A stretch of DNA of 64,000 nt from assembly GCF_900455735.1 (NCBI RefSeq), contig NZ_UAUI01000025.1, positions 62,001-126,000 on the forward strand, given 5' to 3'. The position numbers and the translations under genes are program-made. Source of the DNA: Rhodococcus wratislaviensis. Lineage in GTDB: Bacteria > Actinomycetota > Actinomycetes > Mycobacteriales > Mycobacteriaceae. Within the stretch, counting starts at the first letter, position 1; every line of letters begins with the position of its first letter. Positions 25,973-35,728 of this stretch are shown here, one piece after another. The notes beneath the pieces are model-generated. The model saw nothing but the letters and a program-made list of their open reading frames with translations. It had not been told where the DNA came from and ran no database searches.

Positions 25973-25990
25973 TTGTGCATGGGTTCACAA
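25973..25990. promoter_or_regulatory. Rex operator (ROP) upstream of rex-hemACDB
   Basis: TTGTGCATGGGTTCACAA matches the Rex consensus TTGTGAA-N4-TTCACAA at 13 of 14 specified bases. It lies about 80 bases upstream of the rex start. Rex bound to NAD+ represses; NADH releases it. The site implies that rex and the heme genes are switched on when NADH rises, as described for Streptomyces rex-hemACD. Confidence 0.85.
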
Positions 25991-26070
25991 GCAGTTACCG
26001 TGGTGTGAACAATTCCCCGGAGCATCGTGAAGAACGGCATCGAATGCCGGTCGGACGAGGAGCCAACGAC

Positions 26071-26898
26071 GTGACCGAAACGCACCAGACGCATGGGTCT
26101 GTGGCCCCTGGCGTCACGGGGGCGGTCGGGCAGTCAGTGGTCGGGTCTCCGGCCCCCTCGGTCGCCGGCGCGGCTCCGATCCCCGAATCGCGGGACATCC
26201 CCCAGGCTACGGTGACGCGCCTCGCGACGTACCTGCGGGTCCTCGGAGTGCTGACGGAACGCGGCACGATCATCGTCTCGAGCGAGGAACTCGCCGCCGC
26301 TTCCGGTGTCGGCTCCGCCAAGCTCCGCAAGGACCTTTCCTTCCTGGGGCCGAACGGCGTGCGCGGCGTCGGCTACGACGTGACGCGCCTGCGGGCCCGC
26401 ATCGAGCGGGCGCTCGGCCTGGACCGCGGACACAAGGTGGTGCTCGTCGGCGTCGGAAACCTCGGCCAGGCGCTCGCCGGCTACGGCGGCTTCGGCCGTC
26501 GCGGGTTCTCCATGGTCGGACTGTTCGACAGCGATCCGGCGCGGGTCGGTGCGCCGGTGGGCGACCTCACCGTGCGGCACGTCGACGAACTCGAACAGGC
26601 CTGCGCCGAGCTCGAGGCGACGATCGGTGTCATCTCGACGCCCGACGAGGCGGCGCAGGAAGTCGCCGACCGGCTCGTCCGCGCCGGACTGCGCTGCATC
26701 CTCAGCTTCTCGCCTACTTCGCTCGACGTCCCCGACCACGTCGAGATGCGCCGCGTCGATCTCGCGGTCGAAATGCAGGTCCTCTCGTTCAACAGCGCAC
26801 GCAACACGGAATCGGTCCCCACCGCTCCCCGCGTCCGCATCGGACATTCGGCTGTCCCGTCCACCGCACCAAGAAACGGATCAGTGATCGCGCCGTGA
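26071..26898 (+). CDS. rex: Redox-sensing transcriptional repressor Rex
   Basis: A 275-residue Rex protein. The N-terminal winged helix covers about 45-115 ([32 protein letters not shown]). The Rossmann domain has [19 protein letters not shown], and acidic FDSDPARVG selects NAD(H). It senses the NADH/NAD+ ratio and dimerises through a C-terminal swapped helix. GTG 26071 lies eight bases after GAGGAG. The frame extends upstream to 25951, but that region holds the operator. The stop overlaps hemA (GTGA), placing the sensor first in the heme operon. A short disordered C-terminal tail is present. Confidence 0.95.
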   Translation: MTETHQTHGSVAPGVTGAVGQSVVGSPAPSVAGAAPIPESRDIPQATVTRLATYLRVLGVLTERGTIIVSSEELAAASGVGSAKLRKDLSFLGPNGVRGVGYDVTRLRARIERALGLDRGHKVVLVGVGNLGQALAGYGGFGRRGFSMVGLFDSDPARVGAPVGDLTVRHVDELEQACAELEATIGVISTPDEAAQEVADRLVRAGLRCILSFSPTSLDVPDHVEMRRVDLAVEMQVLSFNSARNTESVPTAPRVRIGHSAVPSTAPRNGSVIAP

Positions 26899-28334
26899 GT
26901 GTTCTGCTTGTCGGGGTCTCGCACAGGACGGCCCCGGTGCCGGTTCTCGAGCGGGTGGCTGTCACCGACACCGATCGCCCGAAGCTGACGGACAAGCTTC
27001 TGGCGTCGTCGCACATCTCGGAGGCGATGATCGTCTCCACCTGCAACCGGGTGGAGATCTACGCCGTCGTCGATGCATTCCACGGTGCGCTGGCCGAGGT
27101 CGGCGAGTTGCTCGCCGACCATTCCGGATTGGATCTCACCGATCTGCACCGGCACGCGTACGTGCGTTACAGCGAGGCTGCGGCGGAGCACCTGTTCGCC
27201 GTGGCCAGCGGACTCGACTCGATGGTGATCGGCGAGCAGCAGATCCTGGGGCAGATCAGGACCGCCTATGCGTCGTCCGACGCACAGCAGGCCGCGGGCC
27301 GCACGCTGCACGAGCTCGCCCAGCAGGCGCTGCGCGTCGGCAAGCGAGTGCACTCGGAGACCGGTATCGACTCGGCGGGCGCGTCCGTCGTGTCCGTGGC
27401 CCTCGACCGCGCCGCCGGCATCGTGGGCGACGGCGGGCTGACCGGACGCACCGCCGTCGTGGTCGGCGCCGGTTCCATGGGCGGTCTGTCGGTCGCGCAC
27501 CTGACGCGTGCCGGGATCGGCCGCATCGTCGTGGTGAACCGCACCAAGGAGCGTGCGGAGCACCTCGCCGACACGGCCCGATCCAACGGTGTCGAGGCGC
27601 AGGCCCTCGAACTGAGCGAACTCCCGGCCGCGATGGCCCAGGCGGACGTCCTCGTGACCTGTACCGGCGCGGTCGGCGCCGTCGTCACGCTCGCGGACAC
27701 CCACCGCGCGCTGGCACAGCCCGGCCGCGACGCCGAACGCCCCCTCGTCATCTGCGACCTCGGTCTGCCCCGCGACGTGGAGCCCGCCGTGTCGGGTCTG
27801 CCCGGGGTCACCGTCCTCGACATGGAGTCGCTGCAGCGCGATCCCGCCGCAGGCGCCGCCGCGTCCGACGCCGACGCCGCCCGGACCATCGTCGCCGCCG
27901 AACTCGCCAACTACCTCGCCGGCCAGCGGCTGGCGGAGGTCACGCCGACCGTCACCGCCCTGCGCCAGCGCGCCGCGGACGTGGTCGAGGCGGAGCTGAT
28001 GCGACTGGATTCGCGTCTGCCCGGACTCGACGACCCCGAGCGCGACGAGGTCGCACGCACCGTGCGGCGGGTGGTCGACAAGCTCCTCCACGCGCCCACC
28101 GTCCGGGTGAAGCAGCTCGCCTCCGCGCCCGGTGGCGATTCCTACGCCGCCGCCCTGCGGGAACTGTTCGAACTCAGCCCCGGATCCGTCGAGGCCGTCG
28201 CGAAGCCCACCGACCTCGGCGGCGCCACCGACCTGAGCGCCATCGACATCACGGACGGCTTCATCGCCGGCCAGGACCCGCGCCTGCGCCGCTTCGTCAC
28301 AGACGACAACCATGGGAAGGAATCGCAGGCATGA
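26895..28334 (+). CDS. hemA: Glutamyl-tRNA reductase
   Basis: A 479-residue enzyme reducing glutamyl-tRNA to glutamate-1-semialdehyde, the first committed step of C5 heme synthesis. Catalytic Cys50 lies in [11 protein letters not shown]. The NADPH domain has [13 protein letters not shown], and the signature [15 protein letters not shown] is intact. GTG 26895 overlaps the rex stop, and the end overlaps hemC, so translation of rex-hemA-hemC is coupled. The product is handed to HemL, encoded 14 kb downstream. Confidence 0.97.
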   Translation: MSVLLVGVSHRTAPVPVLERVAVTDTDRPKLTDKLLASSHISEAMIVSTCNRVEIYAVVDAFHGALAEVGELLADHSGLDLTDLHRHAYVRYSEAAAEHLFAVASGLDSMVIGEQQILGQIRTAYASSDAQQAAGRTLHELAQQALRVGKRVHSETGIDSAGASVVSVALDRAAGIVGDGGLTGRTAVVVGAGSMGGLSVAHLTRAGIGRIVVVNRTKERAEHLADTARSNGVEAQALELSELPAAMAQADVLVTCTGAVGAVVTLADTHRALAQPGRDAERPLVICDLGLPRDVEPAVSGLPGVTVLDMESLQRDPAAGAAASDADAARTIVAAELANYLAGQRLAEVTPTVTALRQRAADVVEAELMRLDSRLPGLDDPERDEVARTVRRVVDKLLHAPTVRVKQLASAPGGDSYAAALRELFELSPGSVEAVAKPTDLGGATDLSAIDITDGFIAGQDPRLRRFVTDDNHGKESQA

Positions 28335-29296
28335 GCGCCGTCGGCACCCGTACGCTGCGGATCGGAACCCGTGGGAGTGAGCTCGCGACCACCCAGGCCG
28401 GCACCGTGCGCGACGCACTGATCTCGGCCGGGCACGACGCCGAGCTCGTCATCATCAAGACCAAGGGCGACCAGTCCATGGAGTCGGTGGAGAAGATCGG
28501 GGTCGGCGTCTTCACCGCCGAACTCCGGGAAGCGCTCGCCGACGGCCGCGTCGACGTGGCCGTCCACTCCTACAAGGACCTGCCGACCGCCCCCGACGAG
28601 CGGTTCACCATCGCCGCCATCCCGCCGCGCGAGGATCCCCGCGACGCGCTCGTGGCCCGCGACGGACTGGTCCTCGGTGAACTGCCCGCCGGTTCGAAGG
28701 TCGGCACGTCCGCACCGCGGCGCACGTCACAGCTGCGGGCGCTGGGCCTCGGCCTCGACATCCGGCCGCTGCGCGGCAACCTGCAGCGGCGCCTCGGCAA
28801 GGTCGAATCCGGCGAACTCGACGCCGTCGTCCTGGCCCGGGCGGGCCTCGCGCGGATCGGACGACTGGACCTGATCACCGAGTCCATCGAGCCGGTCCAG
28901 ATGCTGCCCGCACCCGCGCAGGGCGCGCTCGCCGTCGAATGCCTGTCGGCGAACACGGCACTCGTCGCGATCCTGTCGGAGCTCGACGACCCGAACAGCC
29001 GCGCCGCCGTCACCGCGGAACGCGCACTGCTCGCCGAGCTCGAGGCCGGCTGCACCGCGCCCATCGGCGCGATCGCCGAGGTCGTCGAATCACTCGACGA
29101 CGACGGCCGCATCTTCGACGAACTGTCCGTCCGGGGCTGCGCCGCAGCCATCGACGGTTCCGACGTCATTCGCACGGGGGCCGTGGGCTCCCCGGAGAAC
29201 GCCGAAGAACTCGGCCGCTCCGTCGCGCGGGAGCTTCTCGAGCTCGGTGCGCGGGAGCTGATGAATGTCACCGAGGCCGGTGATGCCGATGTTTGA
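28331..29296 (+). CDS. hemC: Porphobilinogen deaminase (hydroxymethylbilane synthase)
   Basis: A 321-residue enzyme that polymerises four porphobilinogens into hydroxymethylbilane. The dipyrromethane cofactor is attached at Cys241 ([12 protein letters not shown]). The active-site Asp lies in [13 protein letters not shown] and the N-terminal [10 protein letters not shown] is typical. ATG 28331 overlaps the hemA stop by four bases. A 75-base gap with a small GGCCGA/TCGGCC hairpin (29305-29320) separates it from hemD. Confidence 0.97.
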   Translation: MSAVGTRTLRIGTRGSELATTQAGTVRDALISAGHDAELVIIKTKGDQSMESVEKIGVGVFTAELREALADGRVDVAVHSYKDLPTAPDERFTIAAIPPREDPRDALVARDGLVLGELPAGSKVGTSAPRRTSQLRALGLGLDIRPLRGNLQRRLGKVESGELDAVVLARAGLARIGRLDLITESIEPVQMLPAPAQGALAVECLSANTALVAILSELDDPNSRAAVTAERALLAELEAGCTAPIGAIAEVVESLDDDGRIFDELSVRGCAAAIDGSDVIRTGAVGSPENAEELGRSVARELLELGARELMNVTEAGDADV

Positions 29297-29371
29297 TGTG
29301 CGAAGGCCGACTGATCGGCCGATCCGCTCCCTGTACCCATCTCGACACATGATCGCACTGGAGAATTACCG

Positions 29372-30937
29372 ATGAGCCGAGTCCGTAAGAACACCCCCGG
29401 ACGAATCCTGTTCGTGGGATCCGGACCGGGCGATCCGGCACTGCTCACCGTGCACGCACGGGACGTCCTTGCCGCAGCGACCCTCGCCTTCACCGACCCC
29501 GACGTCGACAAGGGCGTCACCGTCCTGGTGGGCACCGACCTGGGCGTCGACGCCGAGACCGGTGAGCCGCTCGCCGAGGTCCGTCCCGCACTGGGTGAGC
29601 CGGCGGAGGTCGCGAAGACCCTCGTCCACGAGGCGAAGAACGGCCACGACGTGGTGCGTCTGGTGTCCGGCGACCCGCTGACCACCGACTCGGTGATCGC
29701 CGAGGTCACCGCCGTCGCCCGCACCCAGGTGCAGTTCGAGGTCCTGCCGGGCCTGCCGTCCGCGTCCGCCGTCCCCTCCTACGCCGGTATGGCACTGGGG
29801 TCGGGACACACCGAGGCCGACGTCCGCGGCGAGGTCGACTGGGCGGCCCTGGCCGCCGCACCCGGACCACTGGTCCTGCACGCCACGTCGGGGCATCTCG
29901 CCGAGACGGCGAGCGCCCTCGTCGAGCACGGCCTGGCTCCGCAGACCCCGGCGGCCATCACGGTCCGCGGCACCACCCGGCAGCAGCGCACCGTCGAGGC
30001 CACCCTCGCGACGCTGAACGAGGCCGGTTCCGAACTGGTCGGTTCGCTGGTCGTGACGGTCGGCAAGGTCGTCGCCCAGCGCAACAAGATGTCCTGGTGG
30101 GAGTCGCGCGCACTGTACGGCTGGAAGGTCCTGGTCCCGCGCACCAAGGATCAGGCAGGCGAAATGAGCGACCGCCTCGTCACGCACGGCGCCATCCCGA
30201 TCGAGGTACCCACCATCGCCGTCGAGCCGCCCCGCAGCCCGGCGCAGATGGAACGGTCCGTGAAGGGCCTCGTCGACGGTCGCTACCAGTGGGTGGTCTT
30301 CACGTCCACCAACGCGGTGCGTGCGGTGTGGGAGAAGTTCGAGGAGTTCGGGCTCGACGCCCGCGCGTTCTCCGGCGTCAAGATCGCCTGCATCGGTGAG
30401 GCCACGGCCGCGAAGGTGCGCTCGTTCGGAATCAACCCCGAACTCGTGCCCTCCGGCGAGCAGTCGAGCGAAGGCCTGCTGGCCGAGTTCGCCCCCTACG
30501 ACGACGTTTTCGACCCGGTCAACCGGGTTCTGCTGCCCCGCGCCGACATCGCCACCGAGACGCTGGCCGAGGGCCTGCGCGAACGTGGCTGGGAAATCGA
30601 CGACGTCACCGCGTACCGCACCGTCCGGGCTGCGCCGCCGCCGGCCGAGACCCGCGAGATGATCAAGACCGGTGGGTTCGACGCCGTCTGCTTCACCTCG
30701 TCCTCGACGGTCCGCAACCTCGTCGGCATCGCCGGAAAGCCGCACGCGCGCACCCTCGTTGCCTGCATCGGTCCGAAGACCGCCGAGACGGCCATCGAGT
30801 TCGGCCTGCGCGTGGACGTGCAGCCGGAGACCGCTCAGGTCGGCCCGCTGGTGGAGGCTCTGGCCGAGCACGCGGCGCGCCTGCGTGCCGAGGGCGCACT
30901 GCCCCCGCCGCGCAAGAAGTCCCGCGCTCGGCGATAG
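29372..30937 (+). CDS. hemD: Fused uroporphyrinogen-III methyltransferase-like / uroporphyrinogen-III synthase
   Basis: A 521-residue two-domain protein. Residues 1-245 resemble the SUMT/CobA methyltransferase (FVGSGPGDPALLTVHA, LPGLPSASAVPSYAGMALG). Residues 255-505 are uroporphyrinogen-III synthase (HemD), with the weakly conserved pattern VLVPRTKDQAGEMS, FTSTNAVRAVW and FTSSSTVRNLV. The synthase closes and isomerises the tetrapyrrole ring. The methyltransferase half would divert it to siroheme or cobalamin. Its catalytic motifs are partly degenerate (VRLVSGDPLTTDS for GDP), so activity is uncertain. GGAG lies eight bases before the ATG. It has a basic tail. Confidence 0.93.
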   Translation: MSRVRKNTPGRILFVGSGPGDPALLTVHARDVLAAATLAFTDPDVDKGVTVLVGTDLGVDAETGEPLAEVRPALGEPAEVAKTLVHEAKNGHDVVRLVSGDPLTTDSVIAEVTAVARTQVQFEVLPGLPSASAVPSYAGMALGSGHTEADVRGEVDWAALAAAPGPLVLHATSGHLAETASALVEHGLAPQTPAAITVRGTTRQQRTVEATLATLNEAGSELVGSLVVTVGKVVAQRNKMSWWESRALYGWKVLVPRTKDQAGEMSDRLVTHGAIPIEVPTIAVEPPRSPAQMERSVKGLVDGRYQWVVFTSTNAVRAVWEKFEEFGLDARAFSGVKIACIGEATAAKVRSFGINPELVPSGEQSSEGLLAEFAPYDDVFDPVNRVLLPRADIATETLAEGLRERGWEIDDVTAYRTVRAAPPPAETREMIKTGGFDAVCFTSSSTVRNLVGIAGKPHARTLVACIGPKTAETAIEFGLRVDVQPETAQVGPLVEALAEHAARLRAEGALPPPRKKSRARR

Positions 30938-30946
30938 GCGCTACGC

Positions 30947-30994
30947 GCCTGTGAGTGGTTGAGGAGTCCAGGCACTCCTCAACCACTCACAGGC
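30947..30994 (+). terminator. Long perfect hairpin between hemD and hemB
   Basis: Perfect 21-base-pair inverted repeat (30947-30967 with 30974-30994) around the six-base loop CCAGGC. It begins nine bases after the hemD stop and ends seven bases before the hemB ribosome site. A stem this long should stop or strongly reduce transcription, or trap an RNA end, inside what is usually one operon. The hairpin could instead be a dispersed repeat inserted there. Confidence 0.7.
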
Positions 30995-31009
30995 CCGACG
31001 AAGGAGGGC

Positions 31010-31990
31010 ATGTCCTTGTTCCCGACCCATCGACCGCGACGGCTTCGCCGGACACCGGCCCTGCGTCGTCTGGTCGCCGAGACTTCGCTCGAGCCACGGC
31101 ATCTCGTGTTGCCGATGTTCGTCGCGGACGGTATCGACGAGCCTCGTGAGATCTCGTCGATGCCCGGCGTCTTCCAGCACACTCCCGACTCGCTGCGGCG
31201 GGCGGCGACGGAAGCGGTCGAGGCGGGACTCGGCGGACTCATGCTCTTCGGGGTGCCCCGTCCCGACGACAAGGACGCCGAGGGATCCGGCGCGTCCGAG
31301 CCGGACGGCATCCTGAACCGCGGGTTGCGCTGGCTCGCAGACGAAGTCGGCGATGCAACGGTGATCATGGCGGACACCTGCCTGGACGAGTTCACCGACC
31401 ACGGTCACTGTGGCGTTCTCGACGCGAACGGTGCGGTGGACAACGACCTCACGCTGCAGCGGTACGTCGACATGGCGGTCGCGCAGGCCGAGGCCGGCGC
31501 GCATCTGCTCGGTCCGAGCGGAATGATGGACGGCCAGGTCGCCGCCATCCGCAAGGCCCTCGACGACGCGGGGTACACCGACGTCGGTCAGCTCGCGTAC
31601 TCGGCGAAATATGCGTCGGCGTTCTACGGCCCGTTCCGTGAGGCCGTGGGTTCGTCACTGCAGGGTGATCGCCGCACGTACCAACAGGATTCGGCCAATC
31701 GCAGGGAGTCGCTGCGTGAGGTGGACCTCGACATCGACGAGGGCGCCGACATGGTGATGGTGAAGCCGGCGATGTCCTACCTGGACGTTCTGCGCGAGAC
31801 GGCGGACCGCTCGCCGGTCCCCGTTGCGGCGTATCAGATCTCGGGTGAGTACTCGATGATCACGGCCGCCGCGCAGAACGGCTGGATCGACCGGGACGCC
31901 GCGATCCTCGAATCGCTCACCAGTATCCGCCGCGCCGGTGCGGACGTCGTGCTGACGTACTGGGCGACCGAAGCGGCCGGCTGGTTGTGA
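31010..31990 (+). CDS. hemB: Delta-aminolevulinic acid dehydratase (porphobilinogen synthase)
   Basis: A 326-residue enzyme condensing two aminolevulinates to porphobilinogen. The Schiff-base lysines are Lys200 ([14 protein letters not shown]) and Lys252 ([12 protein letters not shown]). The metal-site region [15 protein letters not shown] has Cys124 and Cys134, pointing to the metal-dependent type. Start choice: AAGGAGG (31001-31007) is only two bases before ATG 31010, but eight bases before the in-frame TTG at 31016, which is likely the true start (324 residues). It lies after hemD but behind the long hairpin. Confidence 0.96.
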   Translation: MSLFPTHRPRRLRRTPALRRLVAETSLEPRHLVLPMFVADGIDEPREISSMPGVFQHTPDSLRRAATEAVEAGLGGLMLFGVPRPDDKDAEGSGASEPDGILNRGLRWLADEVGDATVIMADTCLDEFTDHGHCGVLDANGAVDNDLTLQRYVDMAVAQAEAGAHLLGPSGMMDGQVAAIRKALDDAGYTDVGQLAYSAKYASAFYGPFREAVGSSLQGDRRTYQQDSANRRESLREVDLDIDEGADMVMVKPAMSYLDVLRETADRSPVPVAAYQISGEYSMITAAAQNGWIDRDAAILESLTSIRRAGADVVLTYWATEAAGWL

Positions 31991-32006
31991 TCGTCTCGTC
32001 GGCGGA

Positions 32007-32012
32007 TACGGT
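32007..32012 (+). promoter_or_regulatory. -10 element of a leaderless promoter (membrane protein)
   Basis: TACGGT ends six bases before the ATG at 32019, with no ribosome binding site between them. Confidence 0.5.
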
Positions 32013-32018
32013 AGTGCC

Positions 32019-32624
32019 ATGACCCAGCAGTGGCCACCGACACCGCCGCACCAGGCTCCGCATCAGCAGAGCCCGTCTCCGCACGATTTCCCCTACCCCC
32101 CGCCGGTGCCGCAGTCGAAGCCCGAACGTCCGGCACCGATCGACGTGGGCACCGCGGCCCAGTTGCTGTGGGCGGTGGCCGGGCTCGGTCTGATCCAGGC
32201 GTTGGCCGCGATGGTTCTGGTGGTGGGCGAGAAGTCGACGTTCGTCGACGAACTGATGAACAACCCCAGCGTCACATCCGGCGAGGTCGACATGAGCCGC
32301 GACAGCGTGGAGTCGCTGTTCTACGTGGGCATCGGGTTCACTGTCGTCCTCATCCTGATCCTCACCGGGCTCTTTCTCCTGTTCGTGCACTTCATGCGTA
32401 AGGGCCGGAACTGGGCCCGGATGCTGCTCACCATCGCGTGCGTGATGATGGTGGTGTGGACCGTCCCGGTGCTCTTCGGCATCGGATCCGACGGAAGCGG
32501 CACCGCGCTCGCTCTCGGCGGCGTGCAGATCCTCCAGGCCGTGGTGGCCGTCGGCGCCGTCGTGCTGATGCACCGCAAGGATTCCAACAGCTACTTCCTG
32601 AGGTTGCCCCCCTCCGCCGAGTAG
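32019..32624 (+). CDS. Four-pass membrane protein with Pro/Gln-rich N-terminus (Rv0513-like)
   Basis: A 201-residue protein. The first 40 residues are Pro/Gln/His-rich and disordered (MTQQWPPTPPHQAPHQQ). Four hydrophobic segments follow (about 44-68, 100-124, 134-155, 164-183). No catalytic motif is seen. Position after hemB suggests the Rv0513 ortholog; function unknown. Confidence 0.78.
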   Translation: MTQQWPPTPPHQAPHQQSPSPHDFPYPPPVPQSKPERPAPIDVGTAAQLLWAVAGLGLIQALAAMVLVVGEKSTFVDELMNNPSVTSGEVDMSRDSVESLFYVGIGFTVVLILILTGLFLLFVHFMRKGRNWARMLLTIACVMMVVWTVPVLFGIGSDGSGTALALGGVQILQAVVAVGAVVLMHRKDSNSYFLRLPPSAE

Positions 32625-32715
32625 CTCCGATTTGCTCGTGAAATATAAAGATGTACCGTGAAGTACGTCACAAGGGCAGACCGCAGACTTCATTTCGACC
32701 GAAGGACTTTCCTCC

Positions 32716-32832
32716 ATGCGCGCTGACGATCGAGCACACGGGTCTCGCAAAGAAGCACTGATGTTCGCCATCATCGTGGCCTTCGTGCTGCTGACTCTGT
32801 TGCTCGTCGTGATCCCGGGCGCCCTCTCCTGA
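32716..32832 (+). CDS. Small single-pass membrane protein (38 residues)
   Basis: A 38-residue ORF: a basic, hydrophilic N-terminus (MRADDRAHGSRKEA) and one strong hydrophobic helix (about 16-34) ending PGALS. GAAGGA lies nine bases upstream of the ATG, a convincing ribosome site. Function is unknown; small membrane proteins of this size often modulate a larger membrane partner. Confidence 0.6.
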   Translation: MRADDRAHGSRKEALMFAIIVAFVLLTLLLVVIPGALS

Positions 32833-32879
32833 CGTGCCTCACGTTTTCCTCGCGGGCCGTGATGTCGCAGGATGAGCGT

Positions 32880-33362
32880 GTGAGCGAACCAGCCGTCTTG
32901 TTCAGTGAGCCCGGCGCCCGCTGGCGGATGGTGGCGTTCGGCCCGGTGTTCTGCCTGATCGCCTTGATCATCGAACTGCTCACCGGCCCGGTGGTGCACT
33001 GGTTCGCGCTGTCGCTGTTCGCGGTGCTGCTCAGCGGGTTCGTCTACGTGCAGGTGGTGGCCGCCCGCAGACATGCCAGCGTCGAACTCACGACGTCGTC
33101 GTTGCGGCAGGGCACCGAAGACCTGCCGATCACCGAGATCCTGAAGATCATGCCCCCCGCCGACCCGGAATCGTACGAGCAGCAGCCGTGGGAAACCGCG
33201 CGGAGTCTGGGCGAGCTGTCCGCGGTTCCCCGCCGGCGGACGGGCATCGGACTGCGACTGCGGGGCGGTGCCCTGGTGCAGGCGTGGGCGAAGGACGACG
33301 TGGCATTGCGCGAGCATCTCGAATCGCTGCTCGCGAAGTCGGCGGGAGGGTCGGCGGAATGA
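32880..33362 (+). CDS. Conserved two-pass membrane protein, unknown function
   Basis: A 160-residue protein with two adjacent hydrophobic helices (about 17-38 and 42-62) and a soluble C-terminal domain of beta-strand character (SVELTTSSLRQGTEDLPITE) resembling actinobacterial DUF3093-like proteins. The GTG at 32880 has AGGA eight bases upstream; starts at 32859 or 32862 would add up to seven residues. The stop overlaps the next gene by four bases. Confidence 0.75.
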   Translation: MSEPAVLFSEPGARWRMVAFGPVFCLIALIIELLTGPVVHWFALSLFAVLLSGFVYVQVVAARRHASVELTTSSLRQGTEDLPITEILKIMPPADPESYEQQPWETARSLGELSAVPRRRTGIGLRLRGGALVQAWAKDDVALREHLESLLAKSAGGSAE

Positions 33363-33694
33363 ACCGCCGGACCGCGGTGGCGGCAGCGGAGTGGATCGGC
33401 GCCGTGGCCGGCGTCGTCGCCGCGGTGTGGTGTTGGAACCGCTCCCAGGTCACATCGGCGTTCGGTCCCGTGGCGCCGGGTGCACCCTCCTTCGAGGGAA
33501 CCGCGTATTCGGGGTCGTGGATCGCCGTCGCCGCCGGCCTGGTGACGGTCGCGGGGTTGCTGGTGATCGACTCGGTGCGCCGGCTCCGGTCCGGCCCGGC
33601 GGGCGAACCCGCCGAGCCGTCCTCGTCACCGGAAGATCTGGGTCTTGCGGACGGTGTCGGTCCCGGGACCGTCGAGCATCGCGGAGCCGAGTAG
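33359..33694 (+). CDS. Small two-pass membrane protein
   Basis: A 111-residue protein with hydrophobic helices at about 6-25 and 51-71 and a Pro/Ser/Glu-rich C-terminal tail. ATG 33359 overlaps the previous stop, so the two are co-translated and probably act together. Its last 69 bases are antisense to the end of the acyl-CoA oxidase gene, and the tail is probably not conserved. Confidence 0.72.
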   Translation: MNRRTAVAAAEWIGAVAGVVAAVWCWNRSQVTSAFGPVAPGAPSFEGTAYSGSWIAVAAGLVTVAGLLVIDSVRRLRSGPAGEPAEPSSSPEDLGLADGVGPGTVEHRGAE

Positions 33695-35572
33695 CGCCTC
33701 GGGAACCCCGAGTCCCTCGATCAGCGTCTGCGCGTGGGGCCGTAGCGACCGGCATCGTTCGTTGATTCCCCGCTGCACCGCCTTCGACCGCTCCACCGAC
33801 AGCTGCCGGTGCTCCATGAACCAGGCCTTGTCTTCCTCGATGACGCTCAGCGCGTAGAGGTCGCAGACATCGCTCAACAGGTCGCGGGCGTCGTCGTCCT
33901 CGCACTCGTCGATGCCGGCGACGAACGCCTCGAGCACGACCCGGTCGATGTGGGCCTGCGCGGCGTGCAGCACATGATCCTGCACGAAATTGAAGGCGTC
34001 GAACGGGTTCTCCTCGCGCTTCTGCGCACCCTGGAGGCGACGGGCGGCGGTCGAGAGCAGGTACTGCTCGCGGTCCTCGAACATGGTCAGCTGGGTGCCG
34101 CGGTTGAAGAGGCTGCCGTCCTCCTCGTTGTCCTGCCTCGTGTCGAGGATCGTCTGGATGATCTGCTGCGCGGCGGTGCGCTTCTTGACGACGTCGGAGA
34201 CCGTGGTGGCCGCGAAGCGCATCCATTCGACGGGGCTCATGCCGCGCACCTCGTCCGCGTAGGACGTGAGCAGTTCCTTCGCCACCAGCTGCGTCAGGAC
34301 GTGGTTGTCGCCTTCGAACGTGGTGAACACATCGGTGTCCGCCTTGAGCGCCGTGAGGCGGTTCTCGGCCATGTACCCGGCGCCGCCACACGCTTCACGG
34401 GCCTCCTGGATCGCACGGGTGGCGTGCCAGGTGTTCGCAACCTTGAGCCCGGCGGCGCGGCCCTCGAGCTCACGCTGTTCCTGGGGGTCGGCGTCGGCGC
34501 TGCTCTGGATCTCGTGCATCTTGGCGACGAGCTCGTTCTGGGCGAACTGCAGAGCGTAGGAGCGCGCGATCAGCGGGAACAGCCTGCGCTGGTGGACGAG
34601 GTAGTCCATGAGCAGCACCTCGTCCTCGTCCTGCGGGGCGTTGAACTGCCTGCGCTGCAACGCATATCGGGTGGCGATCGACAATGCGACGCGAGCGGCG
34701 GCGCCGGCGGACCCGCCCACCGTGACGCGTCCCCGCACGAGAGTGCCCACCATGGTGAAGAACCGGCGGTTCGCGTTGTCGATCGGCGACGTATACGTGC
34801 CGTCGGGTTCCACGTCGGCGTACTTGTTGAGAAGGTTCTCCCGCGGAATCCTGACCTGGTCGAACGTGATTCGGCCGTTGTCGACCCCGGGAAGCCCGCC
34901 CTTGTAGCCGCAGTCCGACGTGTGGACGCCGGGAAGGTCGTTGCCGTCCTCGTCCCGGATCGGCACCACGAAACAGTGCACGCCCTGCGACTCGCCGCCC
35001 GTGATCAACTGCGCGAACACGGCTGCCATCGTCGCGTGCTGCGCCGCCCCGCCGATGTAGTCCTTGCGCGAGGACGGCGTGGGGGAGTGGATGACGAATT
35101 CGCCCGCCTCCGCGTCGTACGTGGCGGTGGTCTCGAGCGCCTGCACGTCGCTGCCGTGACCCGTCTCGGTCATCGCGAAACACCCCAGCAGATCGAGGTC
35201 GACGAGACGCTTCACGTACGCCTCGTGATGGCGCGCGGTGCCGAGGTTCTCGATCGCGCCGCCGAACAGTCCCCACTGCACGCCTGCCTTGACCATCAGG
35301 GACAGATCGGACATTGCGAGCATCTCGATGCTCGTGACTGCGGCGCCGGCGTCACCGGTACCGCCGTGGTCCTTCGCGAAACCGTCGGCGGCGTACCCGT
35401 TGCTCGCGAGCAGACGCAACTGCGCCAGCGTCTTGGCGCGGGCCTCGTCGAGGTCGGGGGTGTAGTGCGGTGCGAAGTCGGGGGAGCCGGACAATTCCGC
35501 CCTGACGCGCTCGCGTACCTCCCGCCAGCGTCCGTCGAGTGTGCTTCTCAGGTGGTCAGCTGTGGTGGCCAT
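33626..35572 (-). CDS. Acyl-CoA oxidase / dehydrogenase-like flavoprotein
   Basis: A 648-residue member of the acyl-CoA oxidase family, much longer than the 380-residue dehydrogenases because of the C-terminal oxidase domain. It has the ACAD-type blocks CFAMTETGHGSDVQALET and CGGAGYMAENRL, FAD-contact RRQFNAP, and catalytic-region TFEGDNHVL. It would oxidise acyl-CoA to enoyl-CoA with oxygen or another acceptor in beta-oxidation. ATG 35572 is chosen from the start of the conserved protein; no strong ribosome site is seen. It is a single gene divergent from the DUF3099 gene. Confidence 0.9.
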   Translation of the reverse strand: MATTADHLRSTLDGRWREVRERVRAELSGSPDFAPHYTPDLDEARAKTLAQLRLLASNGYAADGFAKDHGGTGDAGAAVTSIEMLAMSDLSLMVKAGVQWGLFGGAIENLGTARHHEAYVKRLVDLDLLGCFAMTETGHGSDVQALETTATYDAEAGEFVIHSPTPSSRKDYIGGAAQHATMAAVFAQLITGGESQGVHCFVVPIRDEDGNDLPGVHTSDCGYKGGLPGVDNGRITFDQVRIPRENLLNKYADVEPDGTYTSPIDNANRRFFTMVGTLVRGRVTVGGSAGAAARVALSIATRYALQRRQFNAPQDEDEVLLMDYLVHQRRLFPLIARSYALQFAQNELVAKMHEIQSSADADPQEQRELEGRAAGLKVANTWHATRAIQEAREACGGAGYMAENRLTALKADTDVFTTFEGDNHVLTQLVAKELLTSYADEVRGMSPVEWMRFAATTVSDVVKKRTAAQQIIQTILDTRQDNEEDGSLFNRGTQLTMFEDREQYLLSTAARRLQGAQKREENPFDAFNFVQDHVLHAAQAHIDRVVLEAFVAGIDECEDDDARDLLSDVCDLYALSVIEEDKAWFMEHRQLSVERSKAVQRGINERCRSLRPHAQTLIEGLGVPEALLGSAMLDGPGTDTVRKTQIFR

Positions 35573-35728
35573 GACTCGACAGTAGCCGTCGCCGTGAGGG
35601 GCGCGATGTCGGTCGAGGAACGGATGGGGATCGTGGCCGCGTGCTCTACGCATCTGCGATCCCCCCCTCCGGCCGGCCGTGAGATCGGCGATGGGGGTTG
35701 CACTCTGTGATGTCCTGGGTATTCCGGT

